64,000 nt of DNA from Daphnia pulex (Eukaryota > Arthropoda > Branchiopoda > Diplostraca > Daphniidae), in contig NC_060025.1 in the NCBI RefSeq assembly GCF_021134715.1, forward strand, positions 1,798,001-1,862,000, given 5' to 3'. This document shows positions 12,601 to 25,345 of the stretch, one piece after another. Numbering within the stretch: position 1 is the stretch's first letter; every line of letters begins with the position of its first letter. A program made the translations under genes and the position numbers. The notes under the pieces were generated by a model. That model had not been told where the DNA came from. It saw only the letters and a program-made list of their open reading frames with translations, and did no database searches.

Positions 12601-15600
12601 CTGCCATTTTGTTACGGAATTTTCACTCGCCACTGCATTGCAATAGCATCATACCACCCTCCACCCTTAGCTTCTCCCACCACCACCTCCTACGTCCAAA
12701 TGTCATGCAATGCGCCGTGTGCCAGTCGTTTGTCAAATTGCTGTTTTGACGTCAGCTCGTGAATCAGAACGGAAAAAGGCAGTCAGCCTCTCGCCTGTGC
12801 TGTGCTGTACGGTGGTGGCGCTAGTGTCGACAGCCCAGTCCAACCCAGAACAGAACCGAATAGAACCCAGGTTCCTCCGCACGGCACGGACCACCGTCAG
12901 TTGCAGCCGATCCGTCCTACCGACCGGTCCTCCCTTTTTTTTTTAAATAATAAAAATAAAAAAGTTCATCGACATCCTCCGTCGCCGCTAATTGAAAATC
13001 GACATCGATCGCCACAATCAAAAATTATTCGAGTGAGAACAAAATCCATCAACCGGAATTGACCAATTATCATTAGCGCGATCCGGACTAGACAACCGAA
13101 AGAAATAAACCCCCCCGAAACAAGAAAAAAGTGCGTGAGCTGTTCGGTCGGCGTGAATGACATCCGCAAAGTGTTTCCAACGGATACCTTCAAATAATTC
13201 ATAAAAAGAAAAAAATCTCGGCGTAAGTTCGTCATTTCCCGCGGATTTTTTCAAATTTAAAAAGGAACCGAAAAAAAAACGAACATCGAAACAAAGAGAG
13301 AAAATTATTTAAATTAAATCATTTCACCGTAAGTTGTTCATCCTTGATTCGCTTCCGCGTTTCTATTTTTCTTCTTTTTTTTTTAAATTTGAATACTTCC
13401 CAATCTTCAACCTTTTTTTGGGTTAGCGACAGCGTGAGAGGACCTGTTTTATTTGATCAAGTCCAACAAGGTCCCCAAACTCTCCATTTAATTAGCGAGG
13501 CGGCGCAATATCGCAGTCAGGGCCGTGACAAAAGAGACAGACGGGAGAGAGGGAGGGGGGATGGGGTACTGGTTGACGTCACGAACTAGTCAATATTTGA
13601 TCTCGACACACAATAGAAAATAAAATATCAAAAGAAAAAGATGACAAATCCTCTATCCAAAAATAAGATAAAAATTCACCCAATAGAAACTCAACTCGAT
13701 ACTCGGCGGGATTTGATGAATTTAGTGACAAGTCGCACCGCAATTGGACGTTAATAACAAGGTGGGGGGGGGGGAAGAAGAGGAAAAGAAGTTGGTCTAG
13801 CGTTGATAATAACCGACCTAGTGTACTACTGCCTACTGTCCAGTCATCTTTTTCGATTCGTTGGTTCGGAACGGGAACCCGCTCAATCTTGGCTCCTCGA
13901 TTCCTTGAGCTGCTGCTCGCCTTCAAATCTCGGACCCGTTTTCTCTCCCAGACCGTTGCCGAATTGACTCGGCTCAAAATCGGGTGGTCACGAACAGGTT
14001 TCGCCGGTGCGCATTGATTTCATCACGAGAAAAAAAAGGGTATTGAACGGGAAAAAAAGACACGATCCTGGCGATAAAAATATCTAATTTTTCGTGCAAC
14101 AAAGTGGAAAATAAAAAATCAAAAGTTAAAAAAAAAAAAATAACTTTTTTAAAATCTCAAGGCTCAAAGCTCAAAGCTCAAAAAATGCCAAGGTTTTTTT
14201 AATTTTTCCCGATCGGTCAGAGTCCGTTGTGAATTCACAATTAAGTCTGTAGAGTCTTAAAAAAACGAATAGTGACGCGAATATCTAAAAAAGAAATGAA
14301 TTCGGGATAACCCCCCCCGCCTCTATTTTCCAGCCCAACCCCTCCCTTTCGTATTACATTTCCTCCCATAGAATAGAGATGGAGAAATTTTTTCCTTTTC
14401 CCGTTCGTCGGTGGATGTAATAACTTTCGGCGTGTGTGTGTGTGGGTCATTCCGTCGACTGTCGTTTCCCATCGCCAGCTGCGCGTTCTTTCCTTTCTCA
14501 CAGTCCGTTCCTTGTGTTCAAATGGTTGAGGGGGGGAGAAAGAAGAAGAAGAAGAACTGGTAGAAGAGGGGGATATTACATCCGCAGCTCCGCACTATCC
14601 ACCACTTCCTCTCTCTCTCTCTCTATTTCACATTCGCTCCAATGAACATTAAAGGCCGAGCTCGTTCCAAGACGCTGGAATAAACACCCAACAGAGAAGA
14701 AGAAGAACAAAACTTTGTTCCCCCCTTCAGTCTCAGAAAAAAACACTTTCTCTACTAGTAGAAAGATGACTCAGACACACTGCGAAAATAATAATAATAA
14801 TGATCGTGTGTGTATAGGCGAATAAACACTCGGCCATTCCGGGTTACCCCCCAAAAGTGCGTGACAATGCAGTCGACAAGAGAGCTGACACTTAAGACAA
14901 CAGCCGAGCCCAAAAATCAACAGAAAGTGTGTTGTTGAAACAAGAAATGAAATATCAAATAATAATAATAGAAAAAAGGTGTTGCAGGTTCGAGAGACTC
15001 TCCTCCATCGTCGCCGAGAGAAAAAGTCACACGGTCACGGCGTGAGAGCAAATTGACGCAACTTGGAGCCGTAGGGGGAAAGGAAAGAATAGAATAGAAA
15101 AGAATAAAGAATCGATTCGAATATTGTAATAAATGTGATATCACTCCAGCCCCCCCCCCTTTTCTAGACGTACATTTTTTGTTCTGTCGATGGGAAATTG
15201 AATCTGGCTCCTATATTTCTATTGTGTCGTCATTAAATCTCTTTCTTTTCCATCCGACTGTCCCATCTCGAGGGTGTGGATGGTGCGGATCGAGTCAGAG
15301 AAGAAGGAAAAAGAATATGGTAATCGATATCGACGCGGCCCGGTGATACTCGAGCTCGTTAGCCAACACACACTGAATCTACCATCGATCCTCAACTAAA
15401 AAAAAAGACCAACGAGGAAAAATAAAATAGAGAAAATAAAATAAAAGGCGACGTGAAAGGAGGAATTTGGGCTGCAACAGACAGCCGAAAACACAATGTG
15501 TGTTGCTACCCTCCCGTCTACATATTTATGCCCCATACAAAAGGAATGTGTTCGCTCGCAAAAATTGAATAGAGAAAAAAGAAAAGAAAAAGAGAGACCC

Positions 15601-18600
15601 TTAAACGGTGGGGAGATGCGACCATTAAGATATCCTGCGGCTGGCGGCTCGATTGAAAACAACACGAAAAAAAAAAGAAAGAAAAATAACAACCTCAACT
15701 GAAAGGAAATTTCGTGATAAAATAGACGGCCACCGTTGCCATGCGACAATGTCGCCAAAGAAAAAAGAATAAGAAGAAAAGATCCGTTTGTCTTGTTGTT
15801 TTTAATACTAGATCCGAGACGACACAAACGAACCCAAGAAAAGAATGGGGGACCTCGGGCGCCCGTCTCGTCCAAAACAATAAAAGAAAAACAACAAGAG
15901 GGTCTAAAGGGTTTGAGATTACAGCACACACAACACAAAAGGCATAGAGAGACGGACGGACTCTGTGTGTGTGTGTGTGTGCAAAAGGCCAGTCGAATAA
16001 TAAACAAAAGCAAAACGTCGTCGCTTAAATAGATATTCTTTTCTCACAAAAGTTTGTCCAGGAAAGTCAACTTTCAACCGCCCATGTTGTTTGTTATCTC
16101 TCTCTCCGGTGTTGTTGTTGTTATTCAACCGAAAATAAATTTCACGGAAATTTCATTTTATCTTTTATCTTTTTGAAATTTTAAACAGATGGGAGTGAAG
16201 TGGACGGCGGGATTGGCCGTTGTGGCTTTGTTACTGGGCGCGGTACACGCCAATAACGGCGTTCTAATCAAATCGAAATCTGGACAGCCGCTGACGTCCA
16301 GCACTCTACACTGGGTGGCCGTCACGGCCGGCAGGATGCCAGAAGACGCCGTCGAGGGTGGCCAGGGAACGTACGTCTGCCGGTTCCAGCACGTCGGCCG
16401 ACTGGAGATCGGAGCCACCGACGAGGAGGAATCCAGCAGCTGCCGGATCGTCTACTACGGCAACATCATCATCCGCGACAAGTTCGAAGTCCTGGTCAAC
16501 GTCCAGCAGGCCGGCCGGCTCGTCTGGACCAAATGGGATCGATCGCTGACGTCCTTCGTCGGGGCCGTCCAGGTCGGCGACCAGTACGTCGGCCGGGTCA
16601 AAACGGCCGACGGCTATCGATTGGGACACCTGGACCCGACAGTCCAGCGCGGGCGGATGTTCACCATCGACCAGGTGGAGGATCAGGTGGTCGAGTCGAG
16701 CGAAGGCGAAATCCTGACGGAAATCGAGGCCATCGATTACGAATTGGGTCCCATCCAAGTGGCCCGCAACCGTCGCAAAATGCAGAGCCAAGAGGAAGTC
16801 TGTCTGGCCCACACAATCCTGGACAACATGACGGAAGACGGGACGGAAGAGGAGACGAATGTGGCGTCCACCTTGTCCTACGTCGTGGCCCACTCGGCCT
16901 ACCTGAGCCACGTCCGCGGGATGATCAAGGGACTGCCGGCCAGCGTCCACCTGGGCGGCCAGCCCACCGGCGGCACCGTCCACTTCCGCTGGGGCGATTC
17001 GACCATCTCGGGCTCTTTCCCGCAGCTGATGGACGTCAAGCACCGGCTGGAGCGCGGAACGGCCGTCAACGTCTCGCTGACGGCCAGACGGATCACGTTC
17101 GACGCTCCCTTCACGACCCGATTGAGTATCACTTACTCGGATCAGTTTGTCGGCAAGCGCCAGATCGACGGCCAGTCGAGACAGACCATCCTGGAAGACA
17201 TCCGGCTCCATTACGGCGATGTTTACTATCTGAGCAACGGATCCCTGGTGCCCAGCACGACGACGTCGACCGCAGTTCCGCCCAGCAGCACAACGACGAC
17301 CGAGACAACGACATCCACAACGATGCCAATGGCTTCAACGACCGACTCTCAGCCCAGTTCGTCCGTCACTTCGCCGCCCAGTCTCAAGCAGACGAAAGAG
17401 ACTCTGGAACTCAAGAGCCGCAACGTGTCCTCCAGCCCCAACAGCAGCAGCATCCAGCCAGTTCCGGCTGGATTATTTAGCAGCTTCCTACTTTCGCTTT
17501 TAATTTTGATCGTCGCCCGATGAAAAATGTCGCAGTTCAGTTTGTTTTTAGTGTTCAGTCTCACACATCCCCCTCCCATATAATTATGAAAAATGGTAAA
17601 AACAAAACAAAACCTGTGATCGCACTGTAGAACGAGTGTCCAATCCCCAATCTTTATATAACCAAATCCTCAGATATCGTAGACATTTAAAAAAATTAAA
17701 AAAGAAAAAGAAGAACTGTGTGTGCCAATAGATCTGTTTAAAACGAACCAACGAAACGTCCGGATGGATTTTCGTTCGTCGTGGGCTAACAAAAACAAAA
17801 ACAGTTAATTTTGTTACGAAACTTGTTTTTTTATTTCTCTCATTTTTCCCCCCTCCTTAGCCCTTTATGCTTTCTAATTTGTATGTTTGTCCTCCAACCC
17901 CCAATCTTTTTTTTTCTTGTGTGGAAAAGAAAAAGAAAAAGTTAATTAATATGATACACATTTATAAATATATATATATATATAGGAAGGAAAAAATGTA
18001 AGAGAAAAAGAGAGAGACCTAACCCTTTTTTTTCTTTTTCAAATCATTTGCTAATGTACAGAAAAAAAAGAATAAAAATAAAATAAAAAATAAACAGACA
18101 CAGATGACATTCACGCATGATGAACGAATAAAAAAAAAGTCTGTTTTGTGACGGGGGGACGACCGTAGTAGTACTAGAAACATCCATCATTTAAACGGAA
18201 AAGGTTAGACACACGCCCGCCCTCTTTTTGCCCGACTGGGAGAGGGTGGACACAGGCCGGAAGCTCATCATCATCGCCAGAGCTTCATTGAGCAAGATCC
18301 TTTTAGCTTTCAAAAGGGGATCGATACACAATTTTTGCCTTGCTTATACATGTACTATATTCCGTATTTTTTTTTGATTCCCACAAAACTGGCCTTTTGG
18401 CTCTTCCTACGCGCCATACCATCGATTTTCATTGGTCGATCGATGCCTACGGGGGAAAGGAATATTTCCGGTCACGACCCGAAAATGACACACCAGATCA
18501 AAACCCCTGGATGAACGTATACACCACAGTCAAGGAGGGAGGAGAGAGAGATAGCAAACAAGTCATCTGTTGTTGAAATATTGCCTAGACACACATTCTC

Positions 18601-19496
18601 TGCCTTTTTCTCGGAACACGGCGAGTATTATTACATGGCAGTGTGTTCCTTCGAGTGGAACGGACAGCCCGGAACAATCGCGTCCAGTCGCCGGATAGGA
18701 GCCATCCTCAAATCCTCGACTGGGATGTAAGCCAGAATCAATAATTGCACAGTCTCAGCCAACCCGGCCGCACTAGAAACGTCTTAACATTGAGCCACGC
18801 ACTTAAGCGAGCGAGAGGGTTTTCGGTGGAAAACGTCTGCGATTCAGGAAATGGTCTCGAACTTACCCATTGTTCCCAGGAGCTGAGGGGTTGATTTGGA
18901 GTCGGCCCCTTCGGAGACAGAGTAGCGGTCGCTGTTTACCGATGCAGATCTCGTGCGATGTATTCTCTGGGGAACAGGGCTGGCGCTTTGGAATTCCGAC
19001 AGGAAGTCTGGCGAGCAGCAGGAAGGAAGGAAATGGGGAAAAAACCGAAAGCCACATGTTTATCAGTCTATCAATAATAATGATGTATGAACAAACAAGA
19101 TTGATTACCTCCATTGGGACTCCTGAAGCCAGAGCGAAGCCTACGATTCAATGTAGCAGCATCCAGTCTTGAGGGCTGGGCGGGTCTGATTCTTTTCCTT
19201 CTTCTCAAATAGCGAGATAGGACAGCCACCAATCCCACGCCCACAGTCAACGATATCAAAACCACCTGTGTTCACAAATTCATTTGATTAGTTGCTGGAA
19301 ACTGGAACAGCCAAGTACAAATCACCTTTTGTGGTCTGGAAAGTGATATACCAGTAACTTTCAAATACGGCAATCTGATGGCAAAAGATCCCCATGTTAA
19401 AGTTGGCCTGGTACTGTAAGTGAAATTCAGCACCTGCAAAAAATTACGAAATGTGAAAGTTACGGATGAAATCAGAATTTCGTCAAGCAGCAACAT
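6694..19496 (-). CDS. Miga: Mitoguardin (MIGA/FAM73 family), long gene with a giant intron
   Basis: Family role (established): outer mitochondrial membrane protein promoting mitochondrial fusion and ER-mitochondria lipid contacts. Exons seen, 5' to 3': 19496(or 19434)-19326, 19265-19109, 19007-18867, a weaker one at 10123-10040, then 8123-7984, 7903-7220, 7127-6957 and 6834-6694 (stop TGA). All junctions are in phase. The N-terminal part has a membrane segment (VVLISLTVGVGLVAVLSRYL) followed by a basic cluster (RRRKRIRP), as in the family. A Ser-rich linker follows (RSASVNSDRYSVSEG), then the segment SLETAINYWEDAL. The long conserved C-terminal domain contains VVLDFILMDAFEDL, LATAVWSVLKAKRR, DGFISHFYGIMEHLSPVLAW and DIFDFDRVRYVTVEDMAEDV. 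The ATG at 19496 is in frame without an intron, but an upstream start exon is possible. An opposite-strand gene (uzip) lies in the 18.9-10.1 kb intron. Confidence 0.88.
8124..16188. other. Mitoguardin intron / upstream region of uzip; mostly unannotatable
   Basis: Apart from the candidate exon at 10040-10123, I find no coding exon. The stretch carries an (AC)n run near 8245-8266, many poly-T/poly-A tracts, CA-rich blocks (9730-9760, 11400-11420) and an AG/CT-rich block near 14520-14640. Because the uzip ATG follows a splice acceptor, its 5' untranslated exon and promoter should lie somewhere in this stretch (inference). Confidence 0.5.
10040..10123 (-). CDS. Candidate small mitoguardin exon inside the giant intron
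   Basis: On the minus strand a pyrimidine-rich tract and AG precede an 84-base open segment that ends at a GTATGT donor. The entry and exit phases (two bases in, one base out) match the flanking mitoguardin exons exactly. The encoded end, NGLFG, then joins VESLETAINYW. The sequence is not conserved enough for me to be sure it belongs. It could be an alternative exon or chance. Confidence 0.4.
16189..17523 (+). CDS. uzip: Unzipped-like GPI-anchored cell-surface adhesion protein
   Basis: A single coding exon of 444 residues. The N-terminus is a signal peptide (about residues 1-21, hydrophobic AVVALLLGAVHA). Residues about 30-165 hold two DM9-like units (YVCRFQHVGRLEIG and YVGRVKTADGYRLGHLDP), followed by a beta-rich region. 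A Ser/Thr-rich stalk occupies about residues 350-425 and has several N-glycosylation sites (NGS, NVS, NSS). The C-terminus is a short hydrophobic tail ending LLSLLILIVAR, as in GPI-attachment signals. This order matches Drosophila unzipped, a GPI-linked protein of about 490 residues involved in axon and glial adhesion (family knowledge); the assignment is from pattern memory, not alignment. The ATG follows directly after a splice acceptor (TTTTAAACAG), so an upstream noncoding exon is expected. The gene lies entirely within a mitoguardin intron on the opposite strand. Third positions are strongly G/C, unlike the surrounding intron. Confidence 0.65.
   Translation: MGVKWTAGLAVVALLLGAVHANNGVLIKSKSGQPLTSSTLHWVAVTAGRMPEDAVEGGQGTYVCRFQHVGRLEIGATDEEESSSCRIVYYGNIIIRDKFEVLVNVQQAGRLVWTKWDRSLTSFVGAVQVGDQYVGRVKTADGYRLGHLDPTVQRGRMFTIDQVEDQVVESSEGEILTEIEAIDYELGPIQVARNRRKMQSQEEVCLAHTILDNMTEDGTEEETNVASTLSYVVAHSAYLSHVRGMIKGLPASVHLGGQPTGGTVHFRWGDSTISGSFPQLMDVKHRLERGTAVNVSLTARRITFDAPFTTRLSITYSDQFVGKRQIDGQSRQTILEDIRLHYGDVYYLSNGSLVPSTTTSTAVPPSSTTTTETTTSTTMPMASTTDSQPSSSVTSPPSLKQTKETLELKSRNVSSSPNSSSIQPVPAGLFSSFLLSLLILIVAR
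17524..18866. other. uzip 3' UTR and remaining mitoguardin intron
   Basis: AT-rich, with a TA run at about 17966-17984 and several AATAAA motifs between about 18060 and 18130 that could end the uzip transcript. No coding exon is supported on either strand. Confidence 0.55.
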
Positions 19497-20171
19497 TTCA
19501 CACTAAGAAGAAATATGGAATTCAATAAACTCAATAAAACTTGAACTGGAACACATTACATTGTGTTGTGATTTCCAGTAATTAGGTTACTTCTAACTTT
19601 TAAAAAAATGCTTTCAAGTCTGGCCTAAATGTGTAAATGTGGTATCACATACACTGTATAAGGGCATCACACCGTACTCGGCAAGAGAACTGGTATCCAT
19701 TCAATACGTTACAAAGTCATGATACTCTCTATATTTCGTCTTACCATAGCGTTAATTTACATAAAAATAGACTTCATTTAATTTAGCCGGCCAACAACCG
19801 AGTTCGTAATTTTTAAACTTTTCACACAAAACAAAAATGTGCTATAAACGTCTGCTTGGAAATCACGTGTAAGAAAAACGTCTGCATCTTTTATTTACCG
19901 GTAAAATGAACTTGCAATTCGCCACTAGGTGGCACCGTTATCGGAAGTCGACTCCAGGCGCGAAAAACAAACGTATAATAAAGCAGTCAAAGTGGAAATA
20001 AACAATTACGTGTTTACGAGGAGATCAAAAATTATATTAATTGAAGATTTCCCAAAAAATTGCATGTCGTGATGTTATTAAACGTCGCACAACAATTTCT
20101 TACCAACCATTTTCTGGTTTTAGTGTTGACGACGAAAACATCGCCAACTATTGCAGTCACAGCTTTTGTCC
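19497..20171. other. Mitoguardin promoter side / downstream of C1GALT1 copy A; nothing identified
   Basis: About 675 bases between the mitoguardin 5' end and the stop codon of C1GALT1 copy A (both on the minus strand). AT-rich; no ORF, RNA gene or clear repeat is seen. Confidence 0.5.
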
Positions 20172-21899
20172 TCATAATTGGGTAACAGCAGGAAGCATTG
20201 AATTGGCTGTTGCATTTGGCAGCAATGCACTCGTTGTGGTTGTAATGTTGTTAACATTTGCGCTCGCTATTACAGCGGTGCTGGTGTTTAAAAGTGTTTG
20301 ATTCGTTGTTTTTCCAGCAGCTGTGGTTTCTTTAGGAGCGAACCAAGGAGTTGCAGTCAAATTCAAATCTGGCGGAGGTCCGGGAGTAGCTGGTCGTTGA
20401 TCGTCGATTCCAAAAGGACGAATGTGATAAAAGAAGAAGTCGAGCATTCGCATCATCTTGACGTTGACATAGTGAAAAGATATGGTACTGTCCGAGCAAC
20501 AATCACGGCCCTAAATTAACATTGTCCAATTATAATATTTCTTTAATCTATTATAGTTTCCATTATGGGGACATTTTTCATACCTTTGTTGGAGGGTAAT
20601 AAATATTTTTCCAATACCAATAATTCGTCGTGATTTGACCGGGAAAGTAGACGCTGTCCGGGACAAAAGGGAAGAACCTTCCTCTTCCTTTGGAATCCCG
20701 AGTGTCCATGGTCGAGACGTTCAGGTTTTCCATACATTTCCCTGGAAAAGGAATTTTTTCCAAAATTTGAATTATGTCAAGAATTTAGTGCATAATAACA
20801 AAACGAACCCATTTCAGCATCTTCTGCTCCTTGGTGGTCATGCCGGCAAATTAATGCGTTGAAATATCTTTACTCCAAAGTGACAGGTATCAAATAATTT
20901 AATAGTAATTGAAAGACGAATTAATTAGCCATTAATTACCCTTCTTTGACAAATCTCCTAGTCGCTTCTTTACTCAGAACATAGCCTAAAATCAATTAAA
21001 CTATTGAATTCCGAATGCTAAATTTTAAATTATTTTTATTACCAGCCCCTCCGCTGAAATATCCTTTTTTAACAATCGCTTTGTACTTGTGACCGAACCA
21101 CAAAGGTTCTGATGTGTTGAACGCCGACAGAAAGTAGCGCAAGTTCTCAACAATCACGTACCTGTTGATGATTAAAAATTTATTCCCATTTCATTCAAGT
21201 GATAAAATGTGTATAGTGTTGTTAAAAATTTTATACGTGTCGTCATCCGCTTTGAGGAACCAGTCGACTTTGTCTTGATATCGATCCCAGGCGTAGCGGA
21301 ATGACTCCCGCGTCTTTCCCCAGAGTCCGTTGCGACCTTCGTTCACTGCCAACTGAACTGACGGCAATTTGGAATCTGTTGGATGGATGTAATCAAATTA
21401 TTATTCAATGAGCCAAAGCTGTTTCCGGAAAATTATTTATTTTTGCAGCTTATACCATTTCCGGAGCTCATGAATAAGAGAATGTTACACCGTTTCCCCC
21501 ACGTTTCTTTGACTGCCAACGCTTTTGTTTTGTGATTCTCTGGTGACGTCATAACCCAGCACAACACGCGCACTTTGTCGTAAAGCTCTTTCCCTCTGCC
21601 TTTAAATGAAATTATGAGTTTTTTAAATACAAGTTGTTCATAAAATTTATAATTTTACCACCTAGAATAATTTCGTCTGTTCCATTCATTGCGTCAAGGC
21701 CAATGTCACCATTATTTTCATAATATCTGAATTAATAATTATGAAACATGAATTATAGACACCAATAAATTTTTAAAATATACAAATTAACCTACATTAG
21801 TTGAAGCGATTGATTGAAGAACGAGATTAAACATAGTCCAAACACCAAACCCACCACAAGCGATAAAAATGATAATCTTCGAGGTATTAGGCGAATCAT
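20172..21899 (-). CDS. C1GALT1: Core-1 beta-1,3-galactosyltransferase, copy A
   Basis: Adds galactose to GalNAc-Ser/Thr (T antigen) in the Golgi (family knowledge). About nine short exons run from ATG 21899 to the stop at 20172 and give roughly 390 residues. The last two are 20741-20584 and 20510-20172. The type II anchor is [18 protein letters not shown] (about residues 11-28). The catalytic part shows [26 protein letters not shown] and [10 protein letters not shown], whose DDD near residue 150 is the metal-binding motif. It continues with [37 protein letters not shown] and [12 protein letters not shown]. All are family hallmarks, so the gene looks intact. The C-terminal tail after TATPWFAP is Asn/Thr-rich with several N-glycosylation sites and is not part of the usual enzyme. 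First of three tandem copies. Confidence 0.9.
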
Positions 21900-23444
21900 C
21901 CTATATGCTATAAATGTAATTCACGAATATTCACGGAGAAGAAACTAAACCACACTGACTCCGCTGTTGAGTTTGCGATTTCTACCAACACAAATTTGAA
22001 CAAACAGTCTCTCACATGATGGGAAAAACTTCTTATTAACTGTACTTTCGTGGAAACCTTACTGTTTATTTTTATTTTTTAAAGATAGAAATAAAATGCC
22101 GCTTGGTTGAGATCTCTATTTTAAATCGACAATGTGTGTGTGTAGACTTGTCAATGGCCAATCCCGTGCAACAATTTATTGCCGAGTTATTTTTGTCTCG
22201 TGAAAGACGATTTATTTGTACACACACACACACACACGGTTCTTCCCTAGAGAAAATGTCCGGTTCATCCGGTCGATTCTTTTATTTTCTTTCCATCAGT
22301 TGGACAAATGTAAACCGCAATAAGAAAAAGCGTCGTGCATCATTAGACCGAATGCCATAAACGCTACAGGTAATGTTAAATTCAATGGCCACATCCATCA
22401 CCAACGTCACGGAAGTGAACTCCAATCATTCCGGATTTTATATATATAGCGCCCGAGTGAAACAATCAAATTTCCCAGAGACTTACCCCATCGAATTCAA
22501 TCGAGCTGTAAATTGAAAGCAGCCAAAAAGCAATAAAAACGGCCAAAAGTTTGGCACCGCCTGTGCGATATATATATAAAACTCGTTATAAGAACGAAAT
22601 CTATTGAAGTTAACTAAATAGCAAACAATAACAGAAACCCAAGGGCTTTGTCACAGGAAGTTAGTTCAGGTGGAACTCAAACTTTTTGGAGCCCAAAGTG
22701 GCAAGTTTGACGCGCCTTTTGAAAAGTACATTAAGTAAAGTTATATAATACATTGTGTGTAAAGCGCACCATTTCTTTTCCATGCATATCGACAGGTCAC
22801 GGCTGATAACAAATGGCCGTATATAGGCCTATACTTGAACGCTATAATATGACGTCTCTCGGGAGAATTTAGTGCCCATATATAAGTACAACCAACCATT
22901 AGTTGCGTCAGTCAGCCGGAAAGTATCTTCACTTTAGATACTTTTGTATAGCTATCGGCTTGCGCGCTGCAGCAGCAGTCTCTAACTTTTAAGCTGTGTT
23001 ATATAAGTAATCGATCTTCTATAGCGAACGTGTTCCTTGTCAGAGACTTACACGCTGATTGATATCAGCTCATTCTTTGAAAATGGATCATTCCTCTGTA
23101 TATAGCCAAAGATATCAGTTGTGGACCCTGGGATGAAAGGGCAACTGCCTCGAGTGATAAGAAAATGCCATTCAGTCGCGTCGGATATGTATTAGAAATC
23201 GATGATTCCGGCCATGGATGCCACGTCTCACATTAACAGATTTTATTTATAAACCCCCCCGATGGCAGTTTATAGTATCGGTTCTTGTGTTACCGCTCAC
23301 CCATCATAACCTTTTATAGCTGTTTTGGCTGGAGGAAATAAACGTCTTGGTAACCCGAACATATAAGCGATAGCACGTACCTGTCGTTCATCACACAAAT
23401 ACATTTCACAAAAAAGAATCAAATAACACAGGGCCCCTTTTCTT
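21900..23444. other. Spacer between C1GALT1 copies A and B
   Basis: Contains the copy A 5' flank. A CA run lies near 22220-22239 and short TATATA tracts near 22440 and 22570. The open frame across the CA run is a microsatellite artefact. No gene is supported. Confidence 0.55.
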
Positions 23445-25345
23445 TCAAAGGACTTCAAACGGATGTGTGCGTCTATTTACCGGATTGTGTAACTGTAGTC
23501 TGGTTTCGGCAGTAAATGTAGAGTCCTCTTGTGAAATCTCATCCGTTTGACTCGTTCCATCATTGTCGTCATATTCCATCGAACCTATTGTATTATATCA
23601 AATTAAGTCTTAACTTGATTCAATCCGTTTTTTTTTTTAAATAGCCTACTTGTTGGGTCGGTTGTAGTTTCGTTATTAGAAGCGAACCACGGAGTGGCAG
23701 TCAGATTTGAATCTGGCGGTGGATCAGGCATGGCGGGTCGTCCGTCAGCCGGAATTCCGAAAGGCCGAAGTTGATAAATCAAGTAGTCTAATATGCGCAT
23801 CTGCCGGGCGCTGACGTAGTGGAAGGAAATGGCGCTATCCGAGCAGCAATCGCTTCCCTTATTAGTAGAGAGATGAAATGGGTGAATAAGCGCTTACATG
23901 TATATGTCAAAGCCGCAGATAACTTTTGAGTCGTCATGAATAAACGTCGTTCAAATTTCACCTTGGTCGGAGGTGGGTAATAAATGTTTCGCCAGTACCA
24001 AGAATCCTGCGGGATCTCATTAGGGAAGTAGTGCAGATCCGGACTGAACGGAAAGAACCTGCCCCGCCCTTTCGAGTCCCGCGTATCCATGGTGGAAACA
24101 TTTAAATTTTCCATGCACTTCCCTGTGCATAATGATGTTAAAGTGATTAAAACTGGTCAAAGGAAATTTAAATAATCAAGATCAAAATGAACCCATTTCT
24201 AAATCTTCCGCTCCTTGGTGGTCGTGTCGACAAATAATTGCGTTATAATACCTAAACGGCGGTTACATAAATTAAAACAAATGATTAAATCAATTGAAAT
24301 AATCTCTTTTGAGTAGATAAATGTACCCATCTTTGACGAATCTCCTGGTGGCTTCTTTACTCAGCACGTAACCTGTGAATCGATTTTCAAACAGTATATA
24401 CAATTCCTATACGCGTCGATCAAGATAATAATTATTGATTTCTATTCATATTATACCAGCCCCGCCGCTGAAATATCCTGATTTCACATCTGATTTGTAC
24501 TTGTGACCGAACCACAAGGGCTTCGACGTGTTGTAGGGCGTCAGGAAATATCGCAGGTTTTCCAAGACAACGTACCTATACACAAATTTCACACGCGTGA
24601 ATAAATAGATTGATACATTGTCTTGTCGCCCATATCGACCGTGTGCCGGTGTATAGTAAAATAAGACAAAAGGACGTGTAGTATACGTGTCATCATCGGC
24701 TTTGAGAAACCAGTCGACTTTGTCTTGGTATCGATTCCAGGCGTAGCGGAATGACTCCCGCGTCTTTCCCCACAGTCTGTTCCGCCCTTCTTTCACGCCC
24801 AATTGGACAGTCGGCAATTTGGAATCTGAAAATGAAAAGCGAATATATAACATCAAATTATTATATTAATAAAGAAAAAGAAGATTTGTTCGAACCATAT
24901 GCCGAGCTCATAAATAGTAGAATGTTGCACCGTTTGCCCCATGTTTCCTTGACGGCTAGAGCTTTTGTTTGGTGATGGTTGGGTGACGTCATGATCCAGC
25001 ACAAGACCCGCACCTTTTCGTACAGATCGGGCCCTCTATCGTCTTGAAAAACACGTATTACAAAATCTTATCAAGAGCGAATTCAATTTCAGAAATCCCA
25101 AAGGTGATTTTTTACCGACAGCATTGGCAGTTTTATTAAAATTCGATGACTGAATTACTGGATCGAATTTGGCAACAGTTCCAGTCAACCTAAAATTATT
25201 AAAATTAAATTGAGAACTCTCGGTACTACTAAAAGTAATAACCTTACAATTGAATTGAAAAATTGACAAACGCGATGACGCAACAGGAACCAAAACCAAA
25301 AACAAGAATCGATTTAAATGACAACCGTCGAGGAAGTCGATCCAT
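23445..25345 (-). CDS. C1GALT1: Core-1 beta-1,3-galactosyltransferase, copy B
   Basis: Same exon plan and motifs as copy A. ATG at 25345 starts a short cytoplasmic end ([10 protein letters not shown]) and a membrane anchor. Then come [61 protein letters not shown] and a CCSDS block. In the exon at about 23800 the frame would stop within a poly-T-derived stretch. A GT donor after TTTDPT, joined to an acceptor before [10 protein letters not shown], gives an in-frame last exon ending at 23445. The tail is therefore short and acidic ([13 protein letters not shown]), unlike that of copies A and C. No disabling change is seen in the parts I read. Confidence 0.87.

Noticed and set aside
16306..17480. 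Long open frames antisense (301 residues) and in another plus frame (315 residues) over uzip
   Set aside because: Shadows of the uzip coding exon; only the 444-residue frame has a signal peptide, domain-like pattern and hydrophobic tail.
22103..22360. 85-residue open frame over a CA run between C1GALT1 copies
   Set aside because: Composition follows the microsatellite, with no splice context or family similarity.
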